From Hyphobacterium sp. CCMP332 (lineage in GTDB: Bacteria; Bacteroidota; Bacteroidia; Cytophagales; CCMP332), in NCBI GenBank assembly GCA_014323545.1, contig CP058647.1:1122001-1186000 (forward strand): a DNA stretch of 64,000 nucleotides, in the 5' to 3' direction. A program made the position numbers and the translations under genes. The notes beneath the pieces were generated by a model. That model was not told where the DNA came from. It did no database searches and saw nothing but the letters and a program-made list of their open reading frames with translations. This document shows, one piece after another, positions 35,422 through 44,997 of the stretch; position 1 is the first letter of the stretch; the number at the start of each line of letters is the position of its first letter.

Positions 35422-36453
35422 TTAGATTTTGAAGTGTTGCCAGCCCTGGGCCTCAAGGTCTTTTAGATTGCCGGAACGAAATACCATTTTTACCCCTTCT
35501 TCAAAAGCCGTGACATATCCAATAGAACTTACATCCGGATGGTTTTTAAGTTTTTCAAAATCTTCAAGGCTCACGGTGAATAATAATTCATAGTCTTCTC
35601 CACCATTTAAAATACTCGTACTTGGGTCAATGTGAAATTCCAAAGAAGTTTCCCTGGTCTGTTCGTCCAAAGGCAATTTGTCTTCATAAATTTTCATTCC
35701 CATTTTCGATTGGAAATGCAAGTGAAATAATTCTGAAGCCAGACCGTCGGAAATGTCAATCATGCAATTCGGCCTTACCTCCAATTCTTTTAAAGAATGA
35801 ATAAAATCCGCCCTGGCTTCAGGCCTAAGCTGTCTTTGAATTACATAACTTTTATCCTGAATGTCCGGTTGCATTTCCGGATTGGCTTTAAATTCCTGTT
35901 TTTCCCTTTCTAAAACATGTAGGCCCATATAGGCCGCACCCAAATCACCCGTAACACATATAACATCCTTGTCTTTTGCGCCTGATCGGTAGCTTATATT
36001 TTCTTTTTCCCCATATCCAATTGCCGTTATTGAAATAACAAGCCCACTGACAGAAGATGATATATCACCTCCAATCAGATCCACTTTATAATTTTTACAT
36101 GCCTCCCTTATGCCATCCATTAATTCATCTACTGCTTCCACCGAAAAGCGATTACTCAATCCAAAGCTCACCATAATCTGACTTGGTACTGCATTCATTG
36201 CACAGATATCAGAAAAATTAACTACTGCAGCTTTGTAGCCCAAATGTTTAAGAGGCATATATGTAAGATCAAAATGCACGCCTTCAATCAACAAATCAGT
36301 TGAAAGTAGCATTTGCCGGTCACCGGCATTTAAAACGGCACAGTCATCGCCAACAGACTTTATTGTATTTTTATTTGCGACCGGAAAATCCTTAGTTATG
36401 CGGTCTATTAAACCAAATTCCCCTAATTCACTTATTTCTGTTCTTTTTGTCAT
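35422..36453 (-). CDS. thiL: Thiamine-monophosphate kinase
   Basis: A 343-residue ATP-dependent kinase that converts thiamine monophosphate to thiamine diphosphate, the last step of vitamin B1 activation. Motifs are SVGDDCAVL, LSTDLLIEGVHFDLTYMP, NFSDICAMNA, LIGGDISSS and MIDISDGLASEL, in the expected order for the PurM/ThiL fold. The start is ATG 36453. It is a single gene, divergent from a tiny lipoprotein gene and convergent with the rlmD unit. No TPP riboswitch was recognised upstream. Confidence 0.94.
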   Translation of the reverse strand: MTKRTEISELGEFGLIDRITKDFPVANKNTIKSVGDDCAVLNAGDRQMLLSTDLLIEGVHFDLTYMPLKHLGYKAAVVNFSDICAMNAVPSQIMVSFGLSNRFSVEAVDELMDGIREACKNYKVDLIGGDISSSVSGLVISITAIGYGEKENISYRSGAKDKDVICVTGDLGAAYMGLHVLEREKQEFKANPEMQPDIQDKSYVIQRQLRPEARADFIHSLKELEVRPNCMIDISDGLASELFHLHFQSKMGMKIYEDKLPLDEQTRETSLEFHIDPSTSILNGGEDYELLFTVSLEDFEKLKNHPDVSSIGYVTAFEEGVKMVFRSGNLKDLEAQGWQHFKI

Positions 36454-36497
36454 CTTTGGAACTTATTTGGGTAAATATTTATTTATAATTTCACACT

Positions 36498-36626
36498 GTG
36501 AAAAAAGTCCTTTTAATAGTTTTAGCCTTAGCATTCATATTTGCTTCTTGTCGTCCTCAAAAAGAATGTAGCACGAGAAAAGGTATGGCCAAAAAGAAAT
36601 ACTACAACAGTATTCAATACCGCTAG
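36498..36626 (+). CDS. 42-residue putative lipoprotein
   Basis: A small gene with GTG start at 36498 and stop TAG 36624-36626. The N-terminus is a textbook lipoprotein signal: Lys-Lys, a hydrophobic core VLLIVLALAF, and lipobox FASC with Cys18 as lipid anchor. The mature 25 residues are basic (CRPQKECSTRKGMAKKKYYN..) with one more Cys. It is divergent from thiL with a 44-bp gap and overlaps the convergent mce stop by 4 bp. Its function is unknown. The strong signal peptide and tight fit between genes argue that it is real. Confidence 0.65.
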   Translation: MKKVLLIVLALAFIFASCRPQKECSTRKGMAKKKYYNSIQYR

Positions 36627-37027
36627 TCGTTTTTTTCCTGACATAGTTCTATCAATACACCTGCTGTACTTCTAGGGTGTAAAAAAGATATGAGTTTATT
36701 ATCAGCGCCTTCTTTTGGTTCTTCATTCAAAATGGTGAAACCCAATTCTTTTAGTCTTTTGATTTCTTCATAGATATCTTCAACATGAAATGCTATGTGG
36801 TGCATTCCCCCTCCTTTTTTATCTATAAATTTAGAAATAGCCGAATCCTTATTATCCGAATCAAGTAATTCTATTTTTGTCTCACCCATTTTATAAAAGC
36901 GCGTGGTCACATGTTCCGACTCCACTCTTTCATCCTTATAGGCTGATTTACCAAAAATTTTATCAAAAACCTGAGAGGCGTCTTCAATATTTTTTACAGC
37001 AATTCCGATATGTTCTACTTTCTTCAT
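36623..37027 (-). CDS. mce: Methylmalonyl-CoA epimerase
   Basis: A 134-residue vicinal-oxygen-chelate (glyoxalase-like) protein that interconverts (R)- and (S)-methylmalonyl-CoA in propionate and odd-chain metabolism. Motifs VEHIGIAVKNIEDA, KIELLDSD, HHIAFHVEDI and GVLIELCQ supply the metal-binding His and Glu residues of the two beta-alpha-beta-beta-beta modules. The length is typical. The start is ATG 37027. It is a single gene; methylmalonyl-CoA mutase is not in the window. Confidence 0.92.
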   Translation of the reverse strand: MKKVEHIGIAVKNIEDASQVFDKIFGKSAYKDERVESEHVTTRFYKMGETKIELLDSDNKDSAISKFIDKKGGGMHHIAFHVEDIYEEIKRLKELGFTILNEEPKEGADNKLISFLHPRSTAGVLIELCQEKND

Positions 37028-37102
37028 TTTTATTCAAATTGCAGACAAACTATTTTTACACTTAATTAGTTATCACGATGCAAAGTTGCAATTTTTTAAA
37101 TT

Positions 37103-37510
37103 ATGACCACCGAAGTCGATAATCACGTAGAACTCGCCAAAATCCAAAAACAGATTAAGAATCATTTGGGATTAAGATCTGAAAATTTGGTATTTGATTA
37201 TAAAATGAATGATAACCAGATCATACTAAATCTGATTACCATCAATCCAAGGCATAATCAATCGTTTTTATTTCACAGCATTTCAGGAACGGATAAAGTA
37301 GATGCTGCAAAAAAAATGTGGGATTATGTTAGGCTCCACAATCAAAATAATTACTCCTATACCATCCAATGGATTGCAGATGGGGACAAAGAATTGCACA
37401 CGTCTTATTTCAAAGCAAAAAATATGTACGAGGCTTTGGATAAATTGTATTTTGGAAGAGATATGAATACCATCAGTGTATTTAGTATAGTTTTAAATCC
37501 TGTTTCTTAA
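37103..37510 (+). CDS. Hypothetical protein upstream of an IscA-type protein
   Basis: A 135-residue soluble protein with alternating beta and alpha segments (NQIILNLITINPRHNQSFLF, NYSYTIQWIADGDKELHTSYF, YEALDKLYFGRD). It has no signal peptide, membrane helix or recognised motif. It lies 9 bp upstream of the Fe-S carrier gene, so a shared transcript is likely. I do not recognise the family. The start is ATG 37103. Confidence 0.72.
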   Translation: MTTEVDNHVELAKIQKQIKNHLGLRSENLVFDYKMNDNQIILNLITINPRHNQSFLFHSISGTDKVDAAKKMWDYVRLHNQNNYSYTIQWIADGDKELHTSYFKAKNMYEALDKLYFGRDMNTISVFSIVLNPVS

Positions 37511-37519
37511 TTTTGTATC

Positions 37520-37846
37520 ATGATCACAATTACAGATAACGCAAAAAGCAAAATTCTCGAACTTAGATCGGAAGAAGGTCATTCAAAAGATCACAATGTA
37601 AGAGTATTGGTTAAAGGAGGTGGATGTTCGGGCTTAATGTACGATCTGATATTTGATAATAAGCTTGACGAAAGCGATGAAATATTTGAAGATAAGGGTG
37701 TGAAAATTTTAGTGGACAAAAAAAGTCTGCTTTACCTGCTTGGTACTACACTTGATTTTTCCGATGGCCTAAATGGAAAAGGTTTTCAGTTTATCAATCC
37801 AAATGCCACAAGAACCTGTGGTTGCGGTGAAAGCTTCGCAGTCTAA
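37520..37846 (+). CDS. A-type iron-sulfur carrier (HesB/IscA/ErpA family)
   Basis: A 108-residue protein with the three invariant cysteines of A-type carriers: Cys36 in GGGCSGL and Cys100/Cys102 in TCGCGESF. It receives and delivers [2Fe-2S] or [4Fe-4S] clusters to apo-proteins in the cytoplasm. The family-typical GKGFQFINPNAT precedes the last pair. IscA, ErpA and SufA cannot be told apart by eye, so no symbol is given. The start is ATG 37520. It is paired with the upstream hypothetical gene. Confidence 0.9.
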   Translation: MITITDNAKSKILELRSEEGHSKDHNVRVLVKGGGCSGLMYDLIFDNKLDESDEIFEDKGVKILVDKKSLLYLLGTTLDFSDGLNGKGFQFINPNATRTCGCGESFAV

Positions 37847-37949
37847 AAAACCCGTTTAAATGTAAATTACCCCTCTCGTAAATTTTAGTTAAGACTAATT
37901 AAAATTTGATTCTACCTTAAGTTCGGTTGTCAAATTAAACGTATTAGTC

Positions 37950-39863
37950 ATGAAAAAAATCTACATGGCCACGGCATTATTATGCTCCGGCCTTTGGGTG
38001 CATTCTCAGGATATTGAGAAAATGTCCATCCAAAATCAAAAACAAAAATTAAATCTTTCAGAAAATTATTTATTGCAAAATGATCCGGAAATTTATTCCG
38101 GAAGCTCTACTACATCTTACGGAACAGTTATAGGCCAAACTACCTATGATCTTCAAAGTAATTTTGGAACAGGTACAACGAGAATTCAGCAATATCCGGA
38201 TGGCAGTGTTGCAGCCGTTTGGATGCAATCGCTTAATTTATTCGGCGGGCATGGTGACAGGGGAACAGGATATAATATTTTAGACCCCATTAGTCAGAGC
38301 TGGGATACAGGTGAAACAGGTTGGTATGGTCTAAATACTGTGCGAACCGGCTGGCCGCAATTGTTAAACCTCGGTTCTAAAGAATACACAATCCAACATG
38401 ACTTTAGTGTCTCAAATATTGTTGTCAACAGTCGCGATACCATTGGTCAGGGATTCTGGGGAATAAGCCAGGGACTCTCCTTTGATGCTGTCTGGCCGAG
38501 AGCCGTTAATGTTGGAGATACTATTCACATGATTGCTATAGACAATCAGAGTGCTGCCCACAATGGAATTAATAACCCTTTAAAGTACTACCGCTCTGAC
38601 AATGCAGGCCAAAGCTGGACCATTTCTTCATTTGTAAATTTCCCATCCTATGATAACAGTACCTTTTGGTTTTCGGAGATAAGTGCCGATGCCTATGCCA
38701 TCGATGCATACAAAAACTATGTTTCCATTGTTATTGGTGGCGCCTGGGATCCTCTTGTATTATATAAATCAGACAATTATGGTGAAAGCGGTTCGTGGAT
38801 CAAAACAATTATATATACACCGGATTCTAGTAATGGATTCACAGATATAAGTAACAACAGACATGTAGTGCCCTCGCTTAGTAGTGAAATGTCAGTGGTA
38901 ATAGATAAAAATGGACAAACTCATGTTTCTACTACCGGCCTTTCCATTAATTGGTATTTTGGCGAAGACAAGCCGCAGAATTCTTCCGGAATTCGTCAAT
39001 ACAACCCATTAACAAGTCTTGGTGCTTATTACTGGAATGAAAATATGGGTAGCATAAATCATATTTATAATGAATTCATTAGTACAGATACCCCTACTGG
39101 AAATGTGCTTTATCCGATAAGTTATTTTTATGATTACACCGGAGATGGTAATTATGACATTAAATCAAACGCGAATGATATAGGACAATACAATAGCGGT
39201 CTTGCGGGTCATACAAACATTTCGATTGATCAGGACAGTGGAATATTCATTGTTTGGTCTCAGGTGGCCGAAACTTCAGAGGACTTGTTACCCGACAATT
39301 ACAGAGACCTTTTCTTTGCATATTCATTTGATGCGGGATTATCCTGGAACGGTCCTGTGAGTATAGCCGCACTTGAAATTGCCGATGATGGCTTTAGTGG
39401 TGGCACATTAGCAGAAGAGGAAGTATTTCCTTCAACCATAAAAAGGGTGGGAAATGATGATAAATTGCATATGATTTTTCAAACCGATGCACAAGCAGGT
39501 ATGCATGTAGCCGGTGATATGCATTCCATTGCTTTTAACGATATCGTTTATTATCCTATCGACATTCAATATTTTAGAAATTTATCGTCATTGAAAAGCC
39601 GGTATAATTTTTCGAATGGCATTGCAGTTTATCCCAATCCGAGTTCGGGTATCGTCAATTTAGAGTTTGACCAAGAATTGACTAATTCTATTGATGCTAT
39701 TGAAGTATATAATCTAATCGGAAGTGCAATGGATGTCGGACGCAAAAATATGAAGACTCAAAATATTTTGGAGCTCGACATTAGGCATCTTGAAAAAGGG
39801 ATTTATTTATTAAAAATTCCTGACGGAAATGAATTTATTACCAAGAAAATCATTAAGAATTAA
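37950..39863 (+). CDS. Secreted protein with T9SS type A sorting domain
   Basis: 637 residues. Signal peptide (MKKIYMATALLCSGLWVHSQ), a large beta-rich body, and a C-terminal type A sorting domain (YPNPSSGIVNLEF, EVYNLIGSAM, LEKGIYLLKI, ending KKIIKN). The body shows sialidase/BNR-like Asp-box hints (SDNAGQSWTIS, SFDAGLSWNG, KSDNYGESGSW), suggesting a beta-propeller that binds or acts on glycans. No catalytic Arg/Tyr set could be assigned. It is predicted to be released or displayed through T9SS. It is a single gene followed by a strong terminator. The start is ATG 37950. Confidence 0.87.
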   Translation: MKKIYMATALLCSGLWVHSQDIEKMSIQNQKQKLNLSENYLLQNDPEIYSGSSTTSYGTVIGQTTYDLQSNFGTGTTRIQQYPDGSVAAVWMQSLNLFGGHGDRGTGYNILDPISQSWDTGETGWYGLNTVRTGWPQLLNLGSKEYTIQHDFSVSNIVVNSRDTIGQGFWGISQGLSFDAVWPRAVNVGDTIHMIAIDNQSAAHNGINNPLKYYRSDNAGQSWTISSFVNFPSYDNSTFWFSEISADAYAIDAYKNYVSIVIGGAWDPLVLYKSDNYGESGSWIKTIIYTPDSSNGFTDISNNRHVVPSLSSEMSVVIDKNGQTHVSTTGLSINWYFGEDKPQNSSGIRQYNPLTSLGAYYWNENMGSINHIYNEFISTDTPTGNVLYPISYFYDYTGDGNYDIKSNANDIGQYNSGLAGHTNISIDQDSGIFIVWSQVAETSEDLLPDNYRDLFFAYSFDAGLSWNGPVSIAALEIADDGFSGGTLAEEEVFPSTIKRVGNDDKLHMIFQTDAQAGMHVAGDMHSIAFNDIVYYPIDIQYFRNLSSLKSRYNFSNGIAVYPNPSSGIVNLEFDQELTNSIDAIEVYNLIGSAMDVGRKNMKTQNILELDIRHLEKGIYLLKIPDGNEFITKKIIKN

Positions 39864-39869
39864 TAAAAC

Positions 39870-39892
39870 AGCCCCTTAATCGGGGCTTTTTT
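39870..39892 (+). terminator. Intrinsic terminator, likely bidirectional
   Basis: AGCCCC (39870-39875) pairs with GGGGCT (39882-39887) around a 6-nt loop and is followed by six T on the plus strand. It lies 6 bp past the stop codon of the T9SS type A protein and ends just inside the convergent purF-like stop codon, so it may serve both transcripts. Confidence 0.9.
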
Positions 39893-41783
39893 AATAAGCT
39901 CTTTCCAGACTTCCTTTCATGAAGTTTATAAAGGAACGGTTAACCACTCTATTGCCTCCGGGAGTAGGGTAATTTCCTGTAAAATACCAGTCGCCCAAAT
40001 GTTTTGGGATGGCTTTATTTAAATTTTCAACCGTTTGGTAAATTACCTGAACTTCAGCATTCACATCATCGGTGGTAATTATTTCCGCAATTTTGTTTGA
40101 AATTTCCTCATAGGAAAACTCTTCATAGAGCTCCTTTACATAATTTTCTATCTCTTCAACCGGTTTATCCATAGAGTTAATGCATTTTTCCATCACATCA
40201 TCCATTTTATTCTCTTTGCCAGCCTCTTTTAGTAATTGACAAGCCGCTCTGAATGCAATGAATTCCTGCATTCTGGACATGTTAATTCCATAGCAATCAG
40301 GAAAACGTATTTGTGGGGCTGAGGAAACAATTATAATTTTCTTGGGACCTAGTCTATCTAGCATTTTAATGATGCTCTTTTCAAGGGTTGTACCTCTAAC
40401 AATAGAGTCATCGATTACTACAATAGTATCAATTCCTTTTTTAACCAGTTCATAGGTGGTATCGTATACGTGCGCCACCATATCATCGCGCTCTTCATCC
40501 TTGGTAATAAAAGTTCTCATTTTAACATCTTTTAAAACCAGTTTTTCAACGCGCATTTTCGACTTAAGAACCTTATCGAGTTCTTTTCCTTTAATTTTGC
40601 CCTCTTCAATAATTTTCCTCTTTCTGGAAACGATATGATCATCAATTTCCTGAGTCATTCCTAAAAATGCCGTCTCAGCGGTATTGGGAATATAGGAGAA
40701 TACTGTATTTTCAAAATCTAGATCTATGGACTTTAGTATCTCTGGAACCAGAAGTTTTCCGAGTGATTTCCTTTCCTGATAAATATCGGGATCCGTTCCT
40801 CTTGAAAAATAAATTCTTTCAAAACTGCAAGATCTTTTTTCGCGTTGTTCTGTGAAACGATCCAGTTTTGAGTTGCCATATTTGTCGATGACGAGCGCAT
40901 GGGCGGGTGGTAACTCCTGAATTTTGTCAAAATCTACATTGAAGGCTGTTTTAATCGGTGGTTTTTCTGAAGTGACAACAATTATCTCATCATCTTCATA
41001 AAAATATGCCGGTCGTATACCCGAAGGATCCCTGGCTACAAATGAGGCGCCATATCCTGTGATTCCTGCCATGACGTAACCACCGTCAAAATCCCGGGCG
41101 GCCTTGGTCAGTACTTTTGTTAAATCCAGTTCATTTTCTATGATCCTCGAAATTTCCTGATGATTGAATTTATCCTTTTTAGCGTCAAAGATTTCCTGAT
41201 TCGCCATATCGAGAAAATGACCAATTTTTTCCATCACGGTTACAGTATCTGCCTTTTCACGCGGATGTTGACCAATGCTCATCATAAAATCGAAGAGCTC
41301 ATCGACATTGGTAAGGTTGAAATTTCCGGCAACCACCAGGTTTCGGCTTCTCCAATTATTTTCTCTGAGCATGGGATGACAAACGGCTATGGAATTATCA
41401 CCATGTGTACCATATCTCAAATGTCCCAGAAGTGATTCCCCTGAAAATGGAATGTTCTTTTTGAGCCATTTTTCATTGTAAAAATTGCTTTTATTCTCAT
41501 TGAAAGCGACCCGAAAATTTTGCTGAACTTTCCCAAAAATATCCTGAATGGGCTGTTTTGCAATGGACCGTGTTCTGTCTATATATTTGATGCCCGGTTC
41601 TGCATTGAGCTTAATGCTGGCAATTCCCGCTCCATCCTGCCCTCTGTTATGCTGCTTTTCCATCAAGAGATAAAGCTTGTTTAAACCGTATAAAGGCGTC
41701 TCGTATTTGTCAATATAGAATTGCAAAGACTTTTTAAGACGTATGTGGGCTATGCCACACTCATGCTTTATTTGCTCACTCAT
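39891..41783 (-). CDS. Long PurF-like amidophosphoribosyltransferase
   Basis: A 630-residue class II glutamine amidotransferase fused to a PRPP-binding phosphoribosyltransferase domain. The glutaminase nucleophile would be Cys9 after removal of an 8-residue propeptide (MSEQIKHE|CGIAH). The GQDGAGIAS and HLRYGTHGD segments and the PRPP loop VVIDDSIVRGTTL (455-467) are present. PurF makes phosphoribosylamine, the first step of purine synthesis. The protein is about 120-150 residues longer than typical PurF, with extra charged segments (about 385-420) and a long C-terminal tail, and SYIPNTAE stands where typical PurF has a PVPDSG-like segment. It may be a divergent paralogue. The start is ATG 41783, 75 bp past nuoN. 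Confidence 0.85.
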   Translation of the reverse strand: MSEQIKHECGIAHIRLKKSLQFYIDKYETPLYGLNKLYLLMEKQHNRGQDGAGIASIKLNAEPGIKYIDRTRSIAKQPIQDIFGKVQQNFRVAFNENKSNFYNEKWLKKNIPFSGESLLGHLRYGTHGDNSIAVCHPMLRENNWRSRNLVVAGNFNLTNVDELFDFMMSIGQHPREKADTVTVMEKIGHFLDMANQEIFDAKKDKFNHQEISRIIENELDLTKVLTKAARDFDGGYVMAGITGYGASFVARDPSGIRPAYFYEDDEIIVVTSEKPPIKTAFNVDFDKIQELPPAHALVIDKYGNSKLDRFTEQREKRSCSFERIYFSRGTDPDIYQERKSLGKLLVPEILKSIDLDFENTVFSYIPNTAETAFLGMTQEIDDHIVSRKRKIIEEGKIKGKELDKVLKSKMRVEKLVLKDVKMRTFITKDEERDDMVAHVYDTTYELVKKGIDTIVVIDDSIVRGTTLEKSIIKMLDRLGPKKIIIVSSAPQIRFPDCYGINMSRMQEFIAFRAACQLLKEAGKENKMDDVMEKCINSMDKPVEEIENYVKELYEEFSYEEISNKIAEIITTDDVNAEVQVIYQTVENLNKAIPKHLGDWYFTGNYPTPGGNRVVNRSFINFMKGSLERAY

Positions 41784-41858
41784 TGGGCGATTTTATAATA
41801 TCGAATTTACTCAAATTATCTTGATATGATTAATACACAAAAATCTAAAAATTAGTTT

Positions 41859-43328
41859 TCATATTATGTCAGCTCCTATATCAATGATTAATTCCTTAAA
41901 ACTGCTAAAGAATAAAAATGACAAAATGAGTACTGCCGCGGAAATGAAAATCAGAATAAAATTAATTGACAGAGATGCTTTAAAAGACATTTGACTGCTC
42001 TTAAAAAACATGAAATATGGTATTTTCAAATAGTAGAAAAGGGAGATAACCACATTGATAATTGCCAGAATAAAAATGACTAATCTGAAATTCATTTCAA
42101 CCGAACTGTACCATTCAAAAAGTCCGGAAAGAATTATAAACTTGACTGTAAATCCTCCGGTGGGAGGCAATCCGATTAAAGCCAACATCGCTATTAAAAA
42201 TGCAAGCCCAAAGAATATATTTTTCGCTCCCAAACCGGCAAAATCGGAGATTTTCAAATCTGAGGCTTTTTTATCAATTTGATTTGCCGATAAAAACACA
42301 ATGATATTCATGAAAACATATAGACTTAAAAAAATCTCCAATTTTAAAATACCATCAAAGCCATTCACCAGGGCCAAAATCATAAAACCTGCTTGAGCGA
42401 TACCGCTATAAGCAAAGAGCCGTGCAAAATTATCCTGCCGGAGTGCAGATAGGTTCCCCCAAATAATGCTTATCGTGCCAAGAATGGCGATTATATTAGA
42501 GAATTGGGTAAACTCCACGGCCGCGGGCCAGATAATTAAAAATTGGGAACAGAAAAATCCAAAAGCTGCGATTTTTGGTATGGAAGATACCATTAGCATG
42601 AATGGTAAGGAGCTGCCCTGATACACATCGGGAACCCAGAAATGAAATGGGAACAATGAGAGTTTAAAAAATATTCCGGCAAAAGCCATCAGCAAGCCTA
42701 TGCTCACTAAATCGAGACCTTCAAAAACGGCATGATATGAAAATTCAAAACCTGAGAAATAGAGGTTTTGAACGTCTGCAAGTATGAGCGATATCCCGAA
42801 TACCATTATTCCGGAAGACAAAGCACCAAAAACAAGGTATTTGAAAGCAGCTTCTATGTTTTTCTTTTTAAAGCCAATTCCCAAAAGAATATATGAACTG
42901 ATGGAAAGCATTTCAATGGATAGAAATACCATCAACCAATTATTACTAATGCAGAGAAAATGAGCTGCAAAAAGTACAGAAAGCCACAAAAATGGTAGCT
43001 CAGTTGTATCTTTCCTTTTATCTGTTTCTGTTGTTTTCCAAAAAATCAATACGACCAGCATGGTAAAATCAGCCAGTAGTCTGAAAAATACGCTGGGCTG
43101 ATTGGGAAAAAGGGAATTGTAAAATACAGGCGAGTGACTGTGCTCCAGATACAAAAGCGTACAAGCACTTGATAATACAATGATTAGAGCTAATGTGGTT
43201 TTTAACAAAGCCCTTTTATTAAAAAATATCAGGTCAAGGGCAATCAAGACAATAATCCCCAATGCAATAATCAATTCGGGAATTATGTATTTAAATTCAG
43301 ATAGGTATAACTGAATGTTTTCTGCCAT
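41859..43328 (-). CDS. nuoN: NADH-quinone oxidoreductase subunit N
   Basis: A 489-residue membrane subunit of respiratory complex I, one of three antiporter-like proton-pumping modules, with about 14 helices. Typical motifs include YILLGIGFKKKNIEAAFKYL, PFHFWVPDVYQGS and LARLFAYSGIAQAGF-type sequence (FARLFAYSGIAQAGF). I start at ATG 43328, the second codon of the longest frame, rather than the preceding TTG. It lies 5 bp after nuoM as the last gene of the complex I unit, with the purF-like gene following after 75 bp. Confidence 0.94.
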   Translation of the reverse strand: MAENIQLYLSEFKYIIPELIIALGIIVLIALDLIFFNKRALLKTTLALIIVLSSACTLLYLEHSHSPVFYNSLFPNQPSVFFRLLADFTMLVVLIFWKTTETDKRKDTTELPFLWLSVLFAAHFLCISNNWLMVFLSIEMLSISSYILLGIGFKKKNIEAAFKYLVFGALSSGIMVFGISLILADVQNLYFSGFEFSYHAVFEGLDLVSIGLLMAFAGIFFKLSLFPFHFWVPDVYQGSSLPFMLMVSSIPKIAAFGFFCSQFLIIWPAAVEFTQFSNIIAILGTISIIWGNLSALRQDNFARLFAYSGIAQAGFMILALVNGFDGILKLEIFLSLYVFMNIIVFLSANQIDKKASDLKISDFAGLGAKNIFFGLAFLIAMLALIGLPPTGGFTVKFIILSGLFEWYSSVEMNFRLVIFILAIINVVISLFYYLKIPYFMFFKSSQMSFKASLSINFILIFISAAVLILSFLFFSSFKELIIDIGADII

Positions 43329-43333
43329 CAATT

Positions 43334-44968
43334 CTATTTCAATTGTATCTGATTGATAAGGTTCTGAATGGAAATTTCTGATATATCAATTATTAATGAA
43401 GGAAAAATACCTATAAGCAATGCGAATAAAACCAATGCCATAAGTGAAAATTTCTCATAATTTTCAAGATCTTTTATTTTCTCTCCCCAGGATGAATTAA
43501 TGAGCGAAAACTTACCAAAAAACATTCTTTGCATTGTCCATAGAAAATAAGCCGCCGAAATAAATATCCCAAGTAAACCAAGAATCGGAAGCCAAATAGA
43601 AATACCATTTTGCATTGAGGCTCCAAAGGCCCCAATAAGGACCAGCACTTCAGCAATGAATCCCGAAAAACCGGGTAAGCCCATGCCGGCTAAAAAGGCC
43701 AGTAAGGTGAAACTTGCATAAACCGGCATTTTAGCATTTAAACCGCTGTAATGACTGATATCCCTGCTTCCCGTTCTTCGGTAAATCACACCGGCTAAAA
43801 TAAATAGCATGGCAGAGATCAATCCGTGTGACAACAATTGATAATTGGCGCCGATTAAGCCTTCAATATTGAATGCTGCCAATCCCAATAAAACAAAACC
43901 CATGTGTGAGACCGAAGAATAAGCAATCATTTTCTTAAGGTCCTTCATGGCCAGGGCATTCATCCCGCCATATACAATGGAAATCACCCCGATAATCCCC
44001 AGTGCTGTCAGACTATTCATGAAAATATCCGGGAATACTGGAAGGGCTATTCTAATAATTCCATAAGCTCCGATTTTCAATAACAAAGCAGCAAGAATAA
44101 TTGAAACAGGGGTGGGTGCTTCAACGTGCGCATCCGGGAGCCAGGTGTGCAATGGGACCGCCGGAAGTTTAATCATAAATCCAAAAATTAAAGCCCAAAA
44201 TGCCCAAAAACGAATAGATTCAGACCAAAAACCATAAGCAGATTCCGCATCAAGTGGACTGTTTTTTAAAATGCTGTTCTGATCGGAATACTCAAAAAGA
44301 TTAAAACCGTGAATGAGTCCCTCTTCCAAAAATGAAGCAGACTCCAATGCTGTTTTCCCCATATCGAAGGTCGAAATATTTAATACGATCATCACAGCTA
44401 AAATGAACAGCGAACCAAAAAGCGTATAAATGAAAAATTTGATGGATGCGTATTCTCTTCTGGGACCACCCCAAATTCCAATCAAAAAAAACATTGGCAA
44501 GAGCATGAACTCGAAAAACAAATAAAAAAGGAAGAAGTCCAGAGCGAGAAAACTGCCGATAATCGCAGCACTTATCAACTGGTATAAAGCCATATAACCT
44601 TTGACCTGGTTTTTTATTTCAAAAGAAAAAATGGCGCCGATGACCAAAATAACTCCACTCAGGATTATCAGTGGAAAGTTTATACCATCAAGCCCAAGAA
44701 AATAATCAATAGAAACCTCACCAAATGATCCGATCGAAAACCGAAACCATTCCCACTTTTCAATTAAAAGTACATCTCCGTAATTACTAAGTCCCTGAAG
44801 ATTTTGATATTCTCTTATGCCAATAAATGCAATTAGAATAAAAAGTAAGATTGAAAATCCGAGATTAAGCCATTGAATTATCCTTTCCTGTTTCAAAGGT
44901 AAAATCAGAAATAAAAGACTCCCGATCAGTGGGATTAAAATTAAAGAACTTAAAAGGTGATTAGCCAC
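43334..44968 (-). CDS. nuoM: NADH-quinone oxidoreductase subunit M
   Basis: A 544-residue antiporter-like proton-pumping subunit of complex I with about 14 membrane helices. Diagnostic segments are FFEFMLLPMFFLIGIWGG, KLPAVPLHTWLPDAHVEAPTP (conserved Lys and His in the pumping channel) and DLKKMIAYSSVSHMGF. The start is GTG 44968. It follows the phosphatase gene after 29 bp and precedes nuoN by 5 bp. The predicted protein is full length with no visible disruption. Confidence 0.95.
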   Translation of the reverse strand: MANHLLSSLILIPLIGSLLFLILPLKQERIIQWLNLGFSILLFILIAFIGIREYQNLQGLSNYGDVLLIEKWEWFRFSIGSFGEVSIDYFLGLDGINFPLIILSGVILVIGAIFSFEIKNQVKGYMALYQLISAAIIGSFLALDFFLFYLFFEFMLLPMFFLIGIWGGPRREYASIKFFIYTLFGSLFILAVMIVLNISTFDMGKTALESASFLEEGLIHGFNLFEYSDQNSILKNSPLDAESAYGFWSESIRFWAFWALIFGFMIKLPAVPLHTWLPDAHVEAPTPVSIILAALLLKIGAYGIIRIALPVFPDIFMNSLTALGIIGVISIVYGGMNALAMKDLKKMIAYSSVSHMGFVLLGLAAFNIEGLIGANYQLLSHGLISAMLFILAGVIYRRTGSRDISHYSGLNAKMPVYASFTLLAFLAGMGLPGFSGFIAEVLVLIGAFGASMQNGISIWLPILGLLGIFISAAYFLWTMQRMFFGKFSLINSSWGEKIKDLENYEKFSLMALVLFALLIGIFPSLIIDISEISIQNLINQIQLK

Positions 44969-44997
44969 GAATATCTTTATTAAGCCTCAAAATAAAC

